Shown piece after piece: positions 1 to 10,372 of a DNA stretch of 21,232 nucleotides. The translations under genes were made by a program, and so were the position numbers. This stretch comes from Cymbomonas tetramitiformis (Eukaryota > Chlorophyta > Pyramimonadophyceae > Pyramimonadales > Pyramimonadaceae), in contig LGRX02015996.1 of assembly GCA_001247695.2 (NCBI GenBank), positions 1 to 21,232 of the forward strand. Reading direction: 5' to 3'. Position 1 is the stretch's first letter. Each line of letters opens with the position of its first letter. Under the pieces are notes generated by a model. The model had not been told where the DNA came from and made no database searches. It saw nothing but the letters and a program-made list of their open reading frames with translations.

Positions 1-605
1 CTGTCGTGCTTAGCATCGTGTAGGAACTTATCTGCAAGCTTAACTTCCTGTAGGAACTTGTCTGTCAAGCCTAGCTTTCTGTAGGAACTTGTGTGTCAAG
101 CTTACCTTCCTATAGGAACTTATTTATCCAGCTTAGCTTCCTGTAGGAACTTGTCTGTCGTGCTTAGCATCGTGTAGGAACTTATCTGCAAGCTTAACTT
201 CCTGTAGGAACTTATCTGCAAGCTTAACTTCATGTAGGAACTTAAAGATGATAATCCCACTGTTACGCTGAGCCGAAAAGCTCAAGTTAAGATCCTATAG
301 GAACTTAAAGATGATAATCCCACTGTTACGCTGAGCTGAAAAGCTCAAGTTAAGATCCTATAGGAACTTAAAGATGATAATCCCACTGTTACGCTGAGCC
401 GAAAAGCTCAAGTTAAGATCCTAGAGGATCATAGAGGAACTTAAAGATGATAATCCCACTGTTACGCTGAGCTGAAAAGCTCAAGTTAAGATCCTAGAGG
501 ATCCTATATAATCCTAGAGGATCCTATATAATCCTATATAATCCTAAGGGATCCTAGAAAATATAGGAATATATAGGTTCCCTTAGGAAATTCCTTACGT
601 GAGTG
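1..605. repeat. CACTA-type terminal and subterminal repeat array (copy 1)
   Basis: From the window edge to about 240 there are units of 30-37 bp built on the near-palindrome TTCCTGTAGGAA, followed by CTTATCTGCAAGCTTAA or CTTGTCTGTCGTGCTTAGC variants. From about 241 to 500 come four units of 63-73 bp, each with AAAGATGATAATCCCACTG and a small hairpin TGAGC-CGAAAA-GCTCA. From 500 to 580 there is a run of GATCCTATATAATCCTA motifs, and then the terminus, which read inward is CACTCACGTAAGGAATTTCC. Arrays of short subterminal motifs are where CACTA-type transposases bind, so these are the probable transposase sites. The array is cut by the window start. Confidence 0.85.
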
Positions 606-1722
606 TATACGTGCTGAGGCGTTGCGCCAGGAAGACGATCGCCACTTGAAGTACCTCAACGTTCTTCTTCGAAAAGTGCCGTACTTTGATGCTGTTGCTG
701 GTGTGAACTACCCTGTCGCTCACTTGTACAATCACGGGGTATGCGACAAGTTTCTGGCTCTTTTATTTCCGGAAAAGAGAGTTCTCCACGTCAACGATGA
801 GCCAGTCTACATTGCTTCGAGATACGAGTCCGAGATTGAACAGCGTGTGGAGAACATGGTCGTGGTGTCCGACATTTCGCGTCCTCCGAAACGATTGACA
901 TCCGCGCGGTCCCAGTGGACTTATGACGACACCGCCTGGCAGTTCGCAGTTTACCTTCCTCTCCTTGAACTGGAGGCCTTTATTCCGCAGACATTTTTGG
1001 CCGACATCTTTTACCATCTTCATGTTGTTATGCTTCATGTTTGGTATGGTTGCCATCCTGGCATGACGTATGTCGAGAGTCAACAACGGGCACAAAGTTC
1101 TCTCCTGCAAGTTGCAAGACTCTTCGAGGGTAACGGTGTGATATCGGAGTTGAGGTCAAACCTGCATTCAGCAGCTTGCCACATGATCGACTCCGAGCGG
1201 CATGGTGGCACTTTGAAGGAGCGGAAGGAGCTTTACGTCGAGACTACTCTCGGCACTCTTGGTGCTGCGTTGGAGAACAAGGTGACGTGCGAACCTGAGC
1301 GATTGCAGGCTCGCCAAAATTGTGTTCGAGAATCACTTCTCCGAGCGATCTCCTGCCTTCGTGAACAAGGGATCGTGCCGCCGGATGAACTCTACCCAGT
1401 TGCTGAAGACAACATTTTCGCGGAGAGGCTCACGGTTGGTCTTGTGCGGCACATAGATGAATCGGCGGTGACTTTGAGTGAAGGGGCACTCTTTCTACCC
1501 GAGGCTGCTGAGTCGGCCGTATCCGACTTCTTTTCCGGTGAAATCACTTCAATCCGACGTTATGAGCGCGCGATATTGTATGGTCCGGAGATCCGCATCC
1601 TGGATGCTTGTGCCGACAATATCCGAAGGGACTGCAACGTGGTATGCCATGACATGACCACGTACGGTGAAGTATTGTATCTTCTTGGGGTGACACGATC
1701 CGGCAAGTGGGGAGAAGCTTAG
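606..1722 (+). pseudogene. Tnp2-type transposase fragment (middle part)
   Basis: An open frame of about 366 codons with no ATG of its own, ended by TAG at 1720-1722 created at the junction with the array. It is about 98% identical in protein to the middle of the minus-strand transposase at 17656-20456, with roughly eight substitutions such as E/D, L/W and H/R. It carries the helical part of the Tnp2 family, including the YPVAHLYNHGV segment and the SNLHSAACHM segment. It lacks the N-terminal zinc finger, the first catalytic acidic residue and the last 70 or so residues, so it cannot be active. The break points are an element terminus on the left (605/606) and the short overlap AAGCT on the right. 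Confidence 0.85.
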
Positions 1723-2376
1723 CTTCCTGTAGGAACTTATGTGTCAAGCCTAGCTTCCTGTAGGAACTTATGTGTCGTGCTTAGCATCGTGTAGGAACTT
1801 ATCTGCAAGCTTACCTTCCTGTAGGAACTTATCTGTCAAGCCTAGCTTTCTGTAGGAACTTATGTGTCAAGCTTACCTTCCTATAGGAACTTATTTATCC
1901 AGCTTAGCTTCCTGTAGGAACTTATCTGTCGTGCTTAGCATCGTGTAGGAACTTATCTGCAAGCTTAACTTCCTGTAGGAACTTATCTGCAAGCTTAACT
2001 TCCTGTAGGAACTTAAAGATGATAATCCCACTGTTACGCTGAGCCGAAAAGCTCAAGTTAAGATCCTATAGGAACTTAAAGATGATAATCCCACTGTTAC
2101 GCTGAGCTGAAAAGCTCAAGTTAAGATCCTATAGGAACTTAAAGATGATAATCCCACTGTTACGCTGAGCCGAAAAGCTCAAGTTAAGATCCTAGAGGAT
2201 CATAGAGGAACTTAAAGATGATAATCCCACTGTTACGCTGAGCTGAAAAGCTCAAGTTAAGATCCTAGAGGATCCTATATAATCCTAGAGGATCCTATAT
2301 AATCCTATATAATCCTAAGGGATCCTAGAAAATATAGGAATATATAGGTTCCCTTAGGAAATTCCTTACGTGAGTG
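1720..2376. repeat. CACTA-type terminal and subterminal repeat array (copy 2)
   Basis: Same architecture as 1-605: TTCCTGTAGGAA units (1722-2010), four 63-73-bp units containing AATCCCACTGTTACGCTGAG (about 2010-2265), GATCCTATATAATCC motifs, and the terminus GTGAGTG ending at 2376. Next to 1-605 the differences are few point changes (for example CTTGTCTG against CTTATCTG) and the number of short units. The sequence following the terminus, GTATTCCTAACC, is unrelated to what follows copy 1, which fixes the element end at 2376. Confidence 0.85.
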
Positions 2377-3033
2377 GTATTCCTAACCGCTCCGCTCCAG
2401 ACGTTTAAGCGGAGCTACAAAATCTCCACGAAACACAGAATTCGGACTTTACCCTCAGCACCGTCGAATTTCGGGTATTTTTGGGCATGTTTTTAAGTCA
2501 GGTTTCGTGCATTTTGAAGCTTGAGACGTGGATTTCATCGCTCGTCCGCATACTCAAAGAAAGTTGGGGTCTCGGCGGTTCATATGAGCCATCGTATGCA
2601 TGACTCCGATCAGTACGAAAGCGTCATGCATGATGACAACGATCAAGAAGCGTCTACACGATGACAGCGTCTACACGATGACAGCAAAGGGGCGACAACC
2701 TATTGATTTCTCCCCAAACATTTATACACAAAAGGTGTGACATAAAAAACCAGATTTTTGTTTAGGCACCGACAACAGGTTTTGCTTAGGCACCACAATT
2801 GAGGTTTGGTGGGGCTACCTTGCTTGTCGTTGCCGACAAGGGCAAGGGGAAACAAGGCAACCTTGGAATGTGATGCTTATCACAAATCCAATTATCACGA
2901 ACAAGTAAATAAGATATTCAATCGAAGCAGATGGATTATCATTAGGAGTGCAGTAATCACTGAAAATAGAGTAGAGTAGAGTGCTCTAAAGTGCCCTCTT
3001 TACTAGACTTTCTAATTTGGCCGCAGTGTCCTC
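2377..3033. other. Intergenic, no gene seen
   Basis: No convincing reading frame. It holds an imperfect inverted pair GCTCCGCTCC / GCGGAGC near 2387-2416, a tandem duplication GCGTCTACACGATGACA (about 2650-2683), and at about 2717-2757 a stretch that matches, on the opposite strand, the repeat beginning at 12450 (CATAAAAAACC core with an ACACAAAAG extension). The 3' end and poly(A) region of the minus-strand gene beginning at 7342 should lie here, just below 3034. Confidence 0.5.
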
Positions 3034-6000
3034 CTAACTTTGGCCGATAACATTTGCCCAATAAGCTGGAGCGCATGCGACATAGAGCGAGATCATGGCG
3101 GAGGTACGCTCATTCACAATAAACAACTTCTTCTCGGTGTCATATGACACACCATCCGTAGGCAGCAAGCTCATGAGTTGTTGCATGCACCGCACTAACA
3201 CGATGCCCGCTGGCTTCCATCCAACAGAAGATGCCTCAAACTGCAGCACTCGTAACGAGACACGTTCCGCTTGATCCAGTGAAACCTCTTTGAAGGGCTT
3301 CATGCCATTTTTGTACGCGCGATACACGCCGATCGTTTGTGCCAACCAAACAGTGTTTGGGCCTCCAGCGACAACCCAAAATTGATTACCGCGCACCATG
3401 TCAGATATATAGTTCGGAGTGAATATATCGGATAACTGGAAATAAACCCTGAGTTAAGGGTTTCGGGATCAGAACGGTAAAAGTTGGATTGATAAAAGTG
3501 AGATACACATAAATACTAACGGGAGTTTCCCGACTACTAGTGACGGTCACCCAGCCTACTTTAGGAAGTGACAAGTGACAGAATAAACTGTCGGCGTGCC
3601 ACATCCAGCACACCATGCCATCAGTGGGGGTAAATGCAAGCCCGGCACTCAGCTTGTTACGCGTTTGCCACCGTGCGAGACGAGATTGCAACTTTTGTGC
3701 GGCAAACTGGTCAACCTCATTCTGATATTTCATTCGAATAGCCGCGCCGACATCCACAGGGCCTTCATCACTGGTCAAGACTACCTTCATTTGGCGTGCG
3801 CCCTGCTCTGACAAGTGGTTTGCCGTCTCAGTGATGCTACCTGAAGGCTTGGTACAGTCAACGAGCTTCCGCAAGGGTAGCACCGCCTCCATGAATGACT
3901 TCTCATCATCGCACTTAATCACGGCGATCTGCAAGCCTGTAATAAACTTGCTGGCACACGCCCCGCCAGAGTTAACAGTTGGCGGAGTCACACTGCACCA
4001 CCGCGCACAACCAACCCACGTCCCACCGTGATAATTTAGGGCTAGCAGCATTCAAATTCACAACCTGGCATATTTTGAAAGGAGACTCAAAAGAAATGCT
4101 GAGTTGAAGACTTACTTTGGAGTGGCCACCAAGTTTTGCGAGATATCACTGTTTAGCTCGATCTCTGAATCAATTTGTTGACGCAAATCTTCATTCATAG
4201 CACTGGCCACTATACTGCCCTCCACACGTACAGCGAGCGATTCAAGCACTTCGCCATCAATATCCTCGCCGGAAACATCTTCATTGTCCACCTCTTCATC
4301 AGTCAGTGCATCTCCACTTGAGTCAGTCGCCGAGGCACTTACGATAACACTCGGTTCGCTACACCCTTGCTGCAAGAGAGCGTCCACTTTCACACCAAAA
4401 AACTTCTCGCAAAGTTGGGACACCACCGAGTCAACTGTGTGCATCACCGCGAACAAGACCTCCTTCTCAGCATTGTCGTAACATGCGTCTGGCACCCCTT
4501 CGACGTGAGGGACATAGTAACCACGTACGTTAGTGCCACCTTCGATATCACCGTTGGCAATCTTTGTCGCGATCACCATGTCTCTCAACCAAAACTGTAA
4601 AAGGTCGGATACCCCAAAAGTGTTCATCTGAGCTCGCCTGCAACACATGTATCGTCCATGTCACCTTTGGATGTGCGGCAGAATACGAACTACTACAAAG
4701 CTGGGAAAATATGGGCAAGTACCTATGACTGAAAGAATGCTCGGCACGGGCTGAACCATCTGCTGGTGGATATCGAGGTGCTGTAGGGAAAGCCTTCTTC
4801 CACTGCAGGTCGATACTCTTCACACCGTTCGCCATTCGTGAAAACTTTGTGAGCGTGCTGGGCAGATAAAATACTGCGCGGCTGTCTTCTTATCGGGGCT
4901 CTGAGAGATGACACATTTCTCCATAACTCGGAGAAACACTTGAGCAAAGTGCAACATCGCCACACGCTCTACGGACGATAAGCTACTACTCTGCGCTGCG
5001 TCACAAGCTTGACCGATCACAAACATAGTAAAGAAGGTGCCGAAATTCTCCACCCCTTCAGGACAACCCTGGATAATTTGCTGAAGCGCCGCCACAGAGA
5101 AGGCTCGCCGTGTTAAGTAATCGGACATCTCATCCGGCTTTACAATCAGGTTTGGGTGCACTCCACAAGAATGCAACACACCGCCCGAAGCGAAGTGATC
5201 AGGGCCCAACTGGATAAGTCGGGCCCCTGTGACGATTTGTAGTTGTAATCGTTTGAGATCGTGATCTGGATCAGTCACCCCGCCGATTGGCTTGTCACTA
5301 GCTGTGCTGCACTCCACCAACACGTCGCCGAGTTTTGTCAACAGCCCATTGTACAAAGTGTACACTCGCTTTTGAACTATGTCCAACTTAGGACCTGCAG
5401 GAAAAAAAAAACAAATAATAATAAGCAAACCATGAAACGTTAGTATCCGCATCATACACTTACACAAGCTAGTATTCAAGTGTGGAAATAGTACCTTCGA
5501 TAGAATGCAACGACTTCGTAACGCCTGATCCCTCCACTCCACAATCACAACCAAAGCTGACGATAGTATGGTCCGCCGATAACGCAGTCAAAGCCATATT
5601 TGCTCGGATAAACTCAGACGTCCCATCATACGGGGAAAGAAAAACATGTTTCTGATCGTCATGTAAGTCCTTCCTGTTGTGACGATGGGGCCATATGGCT
5701 ACCTCTGCTGCACTACTTCCAGGAAGGTGACGACTCATGCATAACACATTCACTTGATCTGCTTCGACAAGTGTCGCCGCTTCGGAAATAAATGTATCAT
5801 AGCTAGTTCCATCTGCCACAGGAACGAGTGCACGATTCTGGTCCACAGTGCCTCCAACTATCGCGCCCCGTCTAGCATTATATTGCAACTGAGAGGCAAC
5901 CTTCGTCGCATCCATGCAAATACTAGCGAGACTTTCCCTCGGCTTGCCAAACCAGTCGTGAAATGTTTGAGAGGTGTGGCGTAGTTGCTGAACAGATGGA

Positions 6001-7342
6001 TTCAAAGGCTCTAAGGGCTCTGTCAAGCCAAAATAGCCTGCAAATTTCCTTCGCAAAAACTGGGAAGAAACGGACTTCCCCATAAGGCTTTGAGACACAT
6101 ACTCAACACACTTTTTGCCCCACCTACTCAAGCCCAACAAGAAGTTGAAAGTGCCAGCGGAATTTTGACTGCCTCGCTCATTTTGAACACCTCGCTCGTT
6201 CCACCTTATCAACGTGTTGTGAAAAACCGACTATCATCCCCATGAGCGCGTGGTCTTGATGCACTTTACCCTGATGTAGCAAGTTGATGAAATTGTTGAC
6301 GTGTTTTCCCACGAAGCCCTTCTCCTCTACAGCGAATGCTAAAGGTTTGAGCTGTGGTGCAAGCTTGAACTCCTCAATGGAAAACGATTCACACGTTGCA
6401 ATACGAGTTCACGCTGCAGATTGAACAAATCGGAATAATACACGGGAATCATAGAGTGGAGCTCATGATAAAGCGTGGTGACTGCTTTGTCTACTGCTAG
6501 CTTGCTCCAATGGCTCGATGGCCGGGAGGTGTAGCGCGACACGATAGTAGGCGATACAGGCGAGCCACAAGTAAGAGCGTTCAAAGCATCTATCCGATCC
6601 TGGGACTCGTTCGCGCGGTCAGCACGTTTGCTTAAAGCCTTCTCCGCGATTTGACTACAAGCGTTACACTTATTTCCACAAAGTTTTTTTTGTCAAAGAA
6701 CAGGTCAAAGATCGCACAAGTCCATATTCCACACCATCTTCGACAACTAGTTCGACTGTGTAACCCATCAGTGTTGGTTGAGCACCTCGAGCGCCTAGAA
6801 GCCGAACCATTGCTAGAATTCCGTGCCATATTGACAAAGTGTTTTGAACGCTTAAACCCTGGGCAAGGCAGCAGCACCTCCGCGTTCGCTGTCGATTGCG
6901 TTTCGTGCGTTGTGATATCCATTGTCGCGATGCGCTGTTCTTCCTCACTCAAAACTGCAGATGTTTGGCCCCGAGTAGGAGAACTACCACCTTCCTTTAT
7001 GCGTTTGAAAGTGGTCCCCGTGTGACTACGTTTGAAAAATGAACCAAGCTCGGAACTCGAACTGCTAGAATTTTGAGAAGCTGAAGAATCATACGGTGGA
7101 ATAAGTGATAAGCCGCTTCCCGCTCTATCTTCATTGACCGCTCCAACGCGCTCACGATGCTTCAGTGTTTTGAAGTGACTGTCTGCGTTATGAAGACTGC
7201 ATGGTGCACCCAATGGAATACGCAGATCGCAAGGAACACAGCGCACATAAAGAGACGGGTCATCTTCATCGGCTCTCGCATGTTCTGAATTCGTCGAAAG
7301 AAAGAAATCGTAGATCTTTTTACGTTTCGCTGGGTCCCGCAT
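3034..7342 (-). CDS. Ten-exon gene for a large zinc-finger, transposase-like protein
   Basis: Exons that join in frame: 7342-6808, 6755-6718, 6668-6405, 6351-6270, 6190-5495, 5394-4846, 4780-4723, 4637-4116, 3992-3521, 3435-3034 (stop included), giving 1205 codons. All nine introns are GT-AG, 49-123 nt. The best have strong sites, such as GTACTA...T-rich...CTGCAG at 5494-5395 and GTAAGT at 4115. The short ones near 6780, 6380 and 6230 have alternatives. N-terminus: CVPC with SHFKTLKH, a C2H2/BED-like finger, then a Ser-rich stretch. Around residue 400, CMDATKV followed by QLQYN and GAIVGG has the form of the first catalytic Asp region of DDE transposases. Near 580, DPDHDLKRLQ, and later SSVERVAMLHFAQVFLR, resemble the DPxH-K and ER...FLR blocks of transposase-like proteins I recall from invertebrate genomes. 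An acidic Asp/Glu segment lies in exon 8. An ATG at 7477 would add 45 residues. Could be a transposon gene or a host-adopted one; no TIRs were found. Confidence 0.6.
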
Positions 7343-7997
7343 TCTTTTCCCCAAGTTTCCAGCAAGAGCAATAGCAAATACGGTCAGAGCAACCCAGATC
7401 AAACATGGCGGAGCGTTCGTTGCGATTATCGAACTTGCTACCAGAGAATTTTGATTACAAGATAAAATCCTAGGCATTCTGCAAGAGATTAGTACGCAAT
7501 AAGCACTGAAAACGGAGTAACAAACCTCGAAGCCGGCACAATCGAATGGCCACACTCTTCCGTGATTAGAGAAATTAGAGCAGCCGTTTCCCCTTTCGCA
7601 ATGAAGGAAAATCCAAAATCAGTAAAAAAAGCATTCGTCAAAATCTGGAGCGCCACGTTTGGGGGCTAGACGACATCCGTGACCCCTAACGTAGATCCTT
7701 AACACTGGGACAGGGGACGTATAGGCACGATAGAAACCCCTACACCTTAGGTTCTGGCCCCCCAATAGGTGGGGGGGGGCAAAAGTTTTACCTTAGAAAT
7801 CGTCCCTCTATAGGCACCTGAAAAAATGCATACCTTAGGCGCTTTTGCCTATTGGGTTTTGATGAAAAAAACGCTAAGGTAAACAGTGGGGGTCCGTCTT
7901 GCCCCCCCCTTGACCATCCCATGATATATAAATGGGGGTATTTTATATATCGCGCTGGGTCCGCGACGCCAACTCGAATATCATTGGGAGATAATAT
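7343..7997. promoter_or_regulatory. Intergenic region between two divergent genes
   Basis: The minus-strand gene begins at 7342 (or 7477) and the plus-strand split gene at 7998. A possible 5' UTR intron of the minus gene lies at about 7540-7479 (TTCGAG|GTTTGT ... CTCTTGCAG just before an ATG). Between them are four ACCTTAG/CTAAGGT motifs (7744, 7789, 7832, 7875 region), two ATAGGCAC boxes (about 7721, 7811), an inverted pair CCCAATAGG...CAAAAG / CTTTTGCCTATTGGG (7762-7785 and 7843-7857), and two C-run/G-run hairpins (7758-7779 and 7888-7909). I read this as a promoter region; whether the repeats bind regulators or are remains of a small transposon cannot be told. Confidence 0.45.
7925..7932 (+). 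promoter_or_regulatory. TATA box of the split gene
   Basis: TATATAAA followed by a G run, 73 bp before the proposed ATG at 7998. The spacing matches the TATAAG-to-ATG distance (68 bp) of the gene at 20818, which makes both more believable. Confidence 0.45.
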
Positions 7998-8191
7998 ATG
8001 CAGTGTATACAAAACCAAGCTTCGAATCGACAAAAATCAGGGGGAAACACGCTGTAAACAAACGCTTTTTTCGTTACCCGTCCTTTTCTAGCTCCGTTCC
8101 GTCATATCGAATATGTGCCAGGGAACAATAGCCATGCCAAGCCATTCGATTGGCATATTGTATTTATGCGTACTGGGGCTGTGAAATGGCA

Positions 8192-8196
8192 ATGGG
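8192..8196. repeat. Target-site duplication, left copy (ATGGG)
   Basis: ATGGG directly abuts the left LTR and is repeated directly after the right LTR. Joining the flanks with one copy kept gives an open frame, so the site was inside a coding exon. Confidence 0.85.
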
Positions 8197-8441
8197 TCAC
8201 AGAAGAGAGGATATATATATATGTCGTGGGTATATATATATCTCGAGATAAGCAGTGAAACAGAATGGCAGGGGGCAGAGGTTCACTGTGTGCTAAGATG
8301 ATATAAAATACTGAGCATAGTGTTTTATGAGTCGGAACGCGGTGACACGGTGACTGGTGACAACACAGGTCGAGGGGTGAATGACAGGTGGCCCACCGTC
8401 CCCCCCCTTACAGTGGGGGGGAAAGATTGGGCTCCCCGTGA
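8197..8441 (-). repeat. 3' LTR
   Basis: 245 bp, starting TCACAGAAGAG and ending CCCCGTGA on the plus strand. It differs from the other LTR at CACAGG/CACATG, GTGGCCC/GTGACCC and GGGCTC/GGGTTC. It contains a long AT run (ATATATATATG near 8211-8240), a TATTTTATATC box on the minus strand that could be the promoter TATA, and a hairpin of eight C and seven G around TTACAGT (8400-8421). Confidence 0.85.
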
Positions 8442-8474
8442 CACCACCTCACCCCGTGGGGATGAGGTGTCACC
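8442..8474 (-). promoter_or_regulatory. Polypurine tract and LTR-adjacent hairpin
   Basis: Read on the minus strand, GGGGTGAGGTGGTG lies directly against the 3' LTR, in the position and with the composition of a polypurine tract for second-strand priming. Together with the LTR edge it forms an imperfect hairpin: 8438-8455 pairs with 8458-8473, with a GT loop, a 2-base bulge and one wobble pair. Confidence 0.5.
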
Positions 8475-8608
8475 AGGCAAGCCGGCTAGCATGCAGAGAC
8501 AAGGAGCCACACCGGCTCGGCTAGAATGGCAAGTCCAAGTCCAATATACACGGCAGTGCTGACTTGCAGGGGTCACGGCTAATTCTGCTGTCCAAATGGA
8601 TAATCCTG

Positions 8609-10120
8609 TTAGTCAATTTTGCTGGAAGTTGAGCCCTGGAAGGGCGGAATCCACGGCACGGTGCGCAGCGCCGGCCAATCGTCGTCATCGTGGTCCGCAG
8701 AGTCGTCGGGCTCTGGTCCAGGAGGATCGTGATCGAGAGGCAGGCGAAGGGTGAAAGCCGATGCGTCAGGGCTGTCAGCCGGAGCAAACTGCGGCGAGGG
8801 AGACCCTTCAGCAAAATGCACGGCGGCCGCAGCAGCGGGAGCAGGAGGTGCGGGCGGCTGCAACCATGCGTCAATCGTGGGACGGGGCGGCGCAGCCGGC
8901 GCGCCCGCTGGTGCCTGCCCGGGGGCAAACGACGCCGCGCATGAGTAAGGGCACACACCACGGGTGGGGAGGTGAGCGTCAGTGAGCCCCCAGAGGCGGA
9001 AGCATGTGACACACGGGTAGCCGACACCCTCCCACACGAGGTAGTGGCCGCGGCGGGGCGACGGCTTCCAATCGCCGACGGGCTTCACGACGTTGATGCG
9101 CTGCACGGAGTTGAATGACGCGGAGGTGGGGGCGTGCTTGCCACCACCGGACCCCGTGGATGGGGAACGGAGACGCGCAAGGTGGCCCTCGCTCTGCCAG
9201 ACGGTGCTGATGCGGAGGAGCAAGGCCGAGAATGTGAATGCGTGGCCGGCAGCCAGCTCACGCAGCACCACCAGATACAGTGGCGACACATGGGGGGAGC
9301 TGGCTGCCGACCTGCCAAGCACGTGGTGCAAGTCCTGTACCCTGCCGGCATCGTCGTAAGATGGGTGTAGTCGTTGGTGTTTGTCCCCCAGAACCCGAAA
9401 CACCGCGAGCTGGGGGGCAGGGTCAGCGGTCTCGTCGAGTGTGGTGGACCGCAACTTCGTCCAGAACCGGAAGGTGTCGGGGTCAGTGGTGGCCTCGACG
9501 TGAAACCGAAGGCGCTGTAGAGCGCAGCGCCCATCACGAGGGTGGACACGGGCGGACTCCTGGAAGAGGGCCAGTGCCGTACCCTGAAGGACGCCCTTGA
9601 GAATGTTGAAGAGGAGCTCGTTGAGGGACCAGTGGTAGACGAGGTACTCGTGCTCCAAGTCAAAAAGCTTGTCGTACTCGAAGTGCGAAATAGGGGATAA
9701 AACGTGTCGAAGGTTGCTGAGCAAAATGGCGAAGTCAGCCTCAGCGTCGGAACCGTCGAGCGTGAAACCCTTTTGGGGTTTGAAGCCATGGGCGCGGAGT
9801 AACTTGACCAGTTCCTCCCCATAGCTGAAGGCGTAGTCCATGCGGTCGCTGTACTCGTGCTGCTGAGAAGCCCGGACCGGGGTAGAAACCCAGACCGAGG
9901 CGTCGCGATGAAAGTCAGCAGACGTGGCAGCGGCTGAAATGAAGTTGGGCTTGTTGATGAGGGTGTTCATACGCACCACCGGGTCAAGGCCGGCAGTGCG
10001 AGAATGCGGTGAAGGAGCCTGGGAACCAGACCCCGGTGATGATGCAGGCGTGGGCGAAGCTGATGACGCACGCGCGGAGCGGAGCACGTCCCCAAGACTG
10101 CGGCGGCTAGCTGATGCCAT
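8609..10120 (-). CDS. gag: Gag-like protein of the LTR element
   Basis: 503 codons, ATG at 10120 in a good context (GCC ATG G), stop at 8609. Residues 1-45 are rich in Ser, Ala and Pro. Residues about 50-330 form a helical, charged core (PQKGFTLDGSDAEADFAILL; FQESARVHPRDGRCALQRL) with the look of a capsid/UBN2-like gag domain of Copia-type elements. Near 375-400 is a single zinc-knuckle-like motif CVTC...H...C with spacing C-x2-C-x9-H-x6-C, longer than the classical C-x2-C-x4-H-x4-C. The tail is Ala/Pro-rich and ends with an acidic block (SADHDDDDW). Its presumed job is to form particles that package the element RNA, with reverse transcriptase and integrase supplied by another element. The intact frame fits a young copy. 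Confidence 0.7.
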   Translation of the reverse strand: MASASRRSLGDVLRSARASSASPTPASSPGSGSQAPSPHSRTAGLDPVVRMNTLINKPNFISAAATSADFHRDASVWVSTPVRASQQHEYSDRMDYAFSYGEELVKLLRAHGFKPQKGFTLDGSDAEADFAILLSNLRHVLSPISHFEYDKLFDLEHEYLVYHWSLNELLFNILKGVLQGTALALFQESARVHPRDGRCALQRLRFHVEATTDPDTFRFWTKLRSTTLDETADPAPQLAVFRVLGDKHQRLHPSYDDAGRVQDLHHVLGRSAASSPHVSPLYLVVLRELAAGHAFTFSALLLRISTVWQSEGHLARLRSPSTGSGGGKHAPTSASFNSVQRINVVKPVGDWKPSPRRGHYLVWEGVGYPCVTCFRLWGLTDAHLPTRGVCPYSCAASFAPGQAPAGAPAAPPRPTIDAWLQPPAPPAPAAAAAVHFAEGSPSPQFAPADSPDASAFTLRLPLDHDPPGPEPDDSADHDDDDWPALRTVPWIPPFQGSTSSKID

Positions 10121-10372
10121 GGCAGGTAAGACGTAAGGCGGAGTGCTCAGCGTGATTGTGAATGAGGGCGCTGGTGCGACCCTGCCTCAGATGGTTCAAT
10201 AAGGCGAAAAAGATTCCCAGCGAACGGTAACGCCGGAAAAAATGTGCTGCGAGGACTGGTGCCGACGCGAGACAAGACGAAGCTGGTGCGGACGTCGAAG
10301 CCTTTGTACGAGAGGAGCTGGTGCGGCCTCAAGGATCCCAATGAAAGCCTCCCCAAGTGGTGGCCGATAACC
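10121..10372 (-). other. Element leader with possible primer-binding site
   Basis: This is the 252-nt untranslated leader between the 5' LTR and the gag ATG. The first bases inside the LTR, read on the minus strand, are GGTTATCGGCCACC. A tRNA primer site would be expected here. It only loosely resembles the anticodon-arm site used by Copia-like elements and lacks the ATG complementary to a CAU anticodon, so the primer remains unidentified. Confidence 0.35.

Larger units (their letters stand above)
1..2376 (+). mobile_element. Composite of two CACTA/Tnp2-type transposon pieces
   Basis: Seen: terminal array (to 605), transposase fragment (606-1719), second terminal array (1720-2376). The two arrays are nearly identical, in direct orientation, and both end in GTGAGTG, the complement of the CACTCAC terminus at 16900. 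Inferred history: one element end (1-605) inserted into the transposase gene of another copy, since 606 onward continues the coding sequence exactly as in the intact gene at 17656-20456. On the other side an internal deletion joined coding sequence to the subterminal array. The left part of the first element lies outside the window, so its target duplication cannot be checked. Confidence 0.8.

Noticed and set aside
1..605. Evenly spaced direct repeats resembling a CRISPR array
   Set aside because: The unit length varies from 30 to 73 bp, there are no unique spacers, units are near-palindromes, and the same array occurs at transposon ends elsewhere in the window.
763..1110. 115-codon frame opposite the left transposase fragment (also at 18487-18834)
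   Set aside because: It is kept in both copies only because the transposase sequence on the other strand is nearly identical; it has no independent signal.
4781..6404. Frame breaks in the multi-exon gene taken as frameshift mutations
   Set aside because: Each break can be explained by a GT-AG intron of 53-100 nt that keeps the frame, in line with the undisputed introns of the same gene.
8521..9822. Open frames of 88-245 codons overlapping the gag ORF on both strands
   Set aside because: They are Ser/Thr/Pro or Arg-rich shadows of the GC-rich gag frame. The 503-codon frame has the sensible composition, the zinc motif and the central position between LTRs.
10341..10372. Primer-binding site for initiator tRNA next to the 5' LTR
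   Set aside because: GGTTATCGGCC only partly resembles the known anticodon-arm sites and lacks the ATG core; reported only as a possibility.
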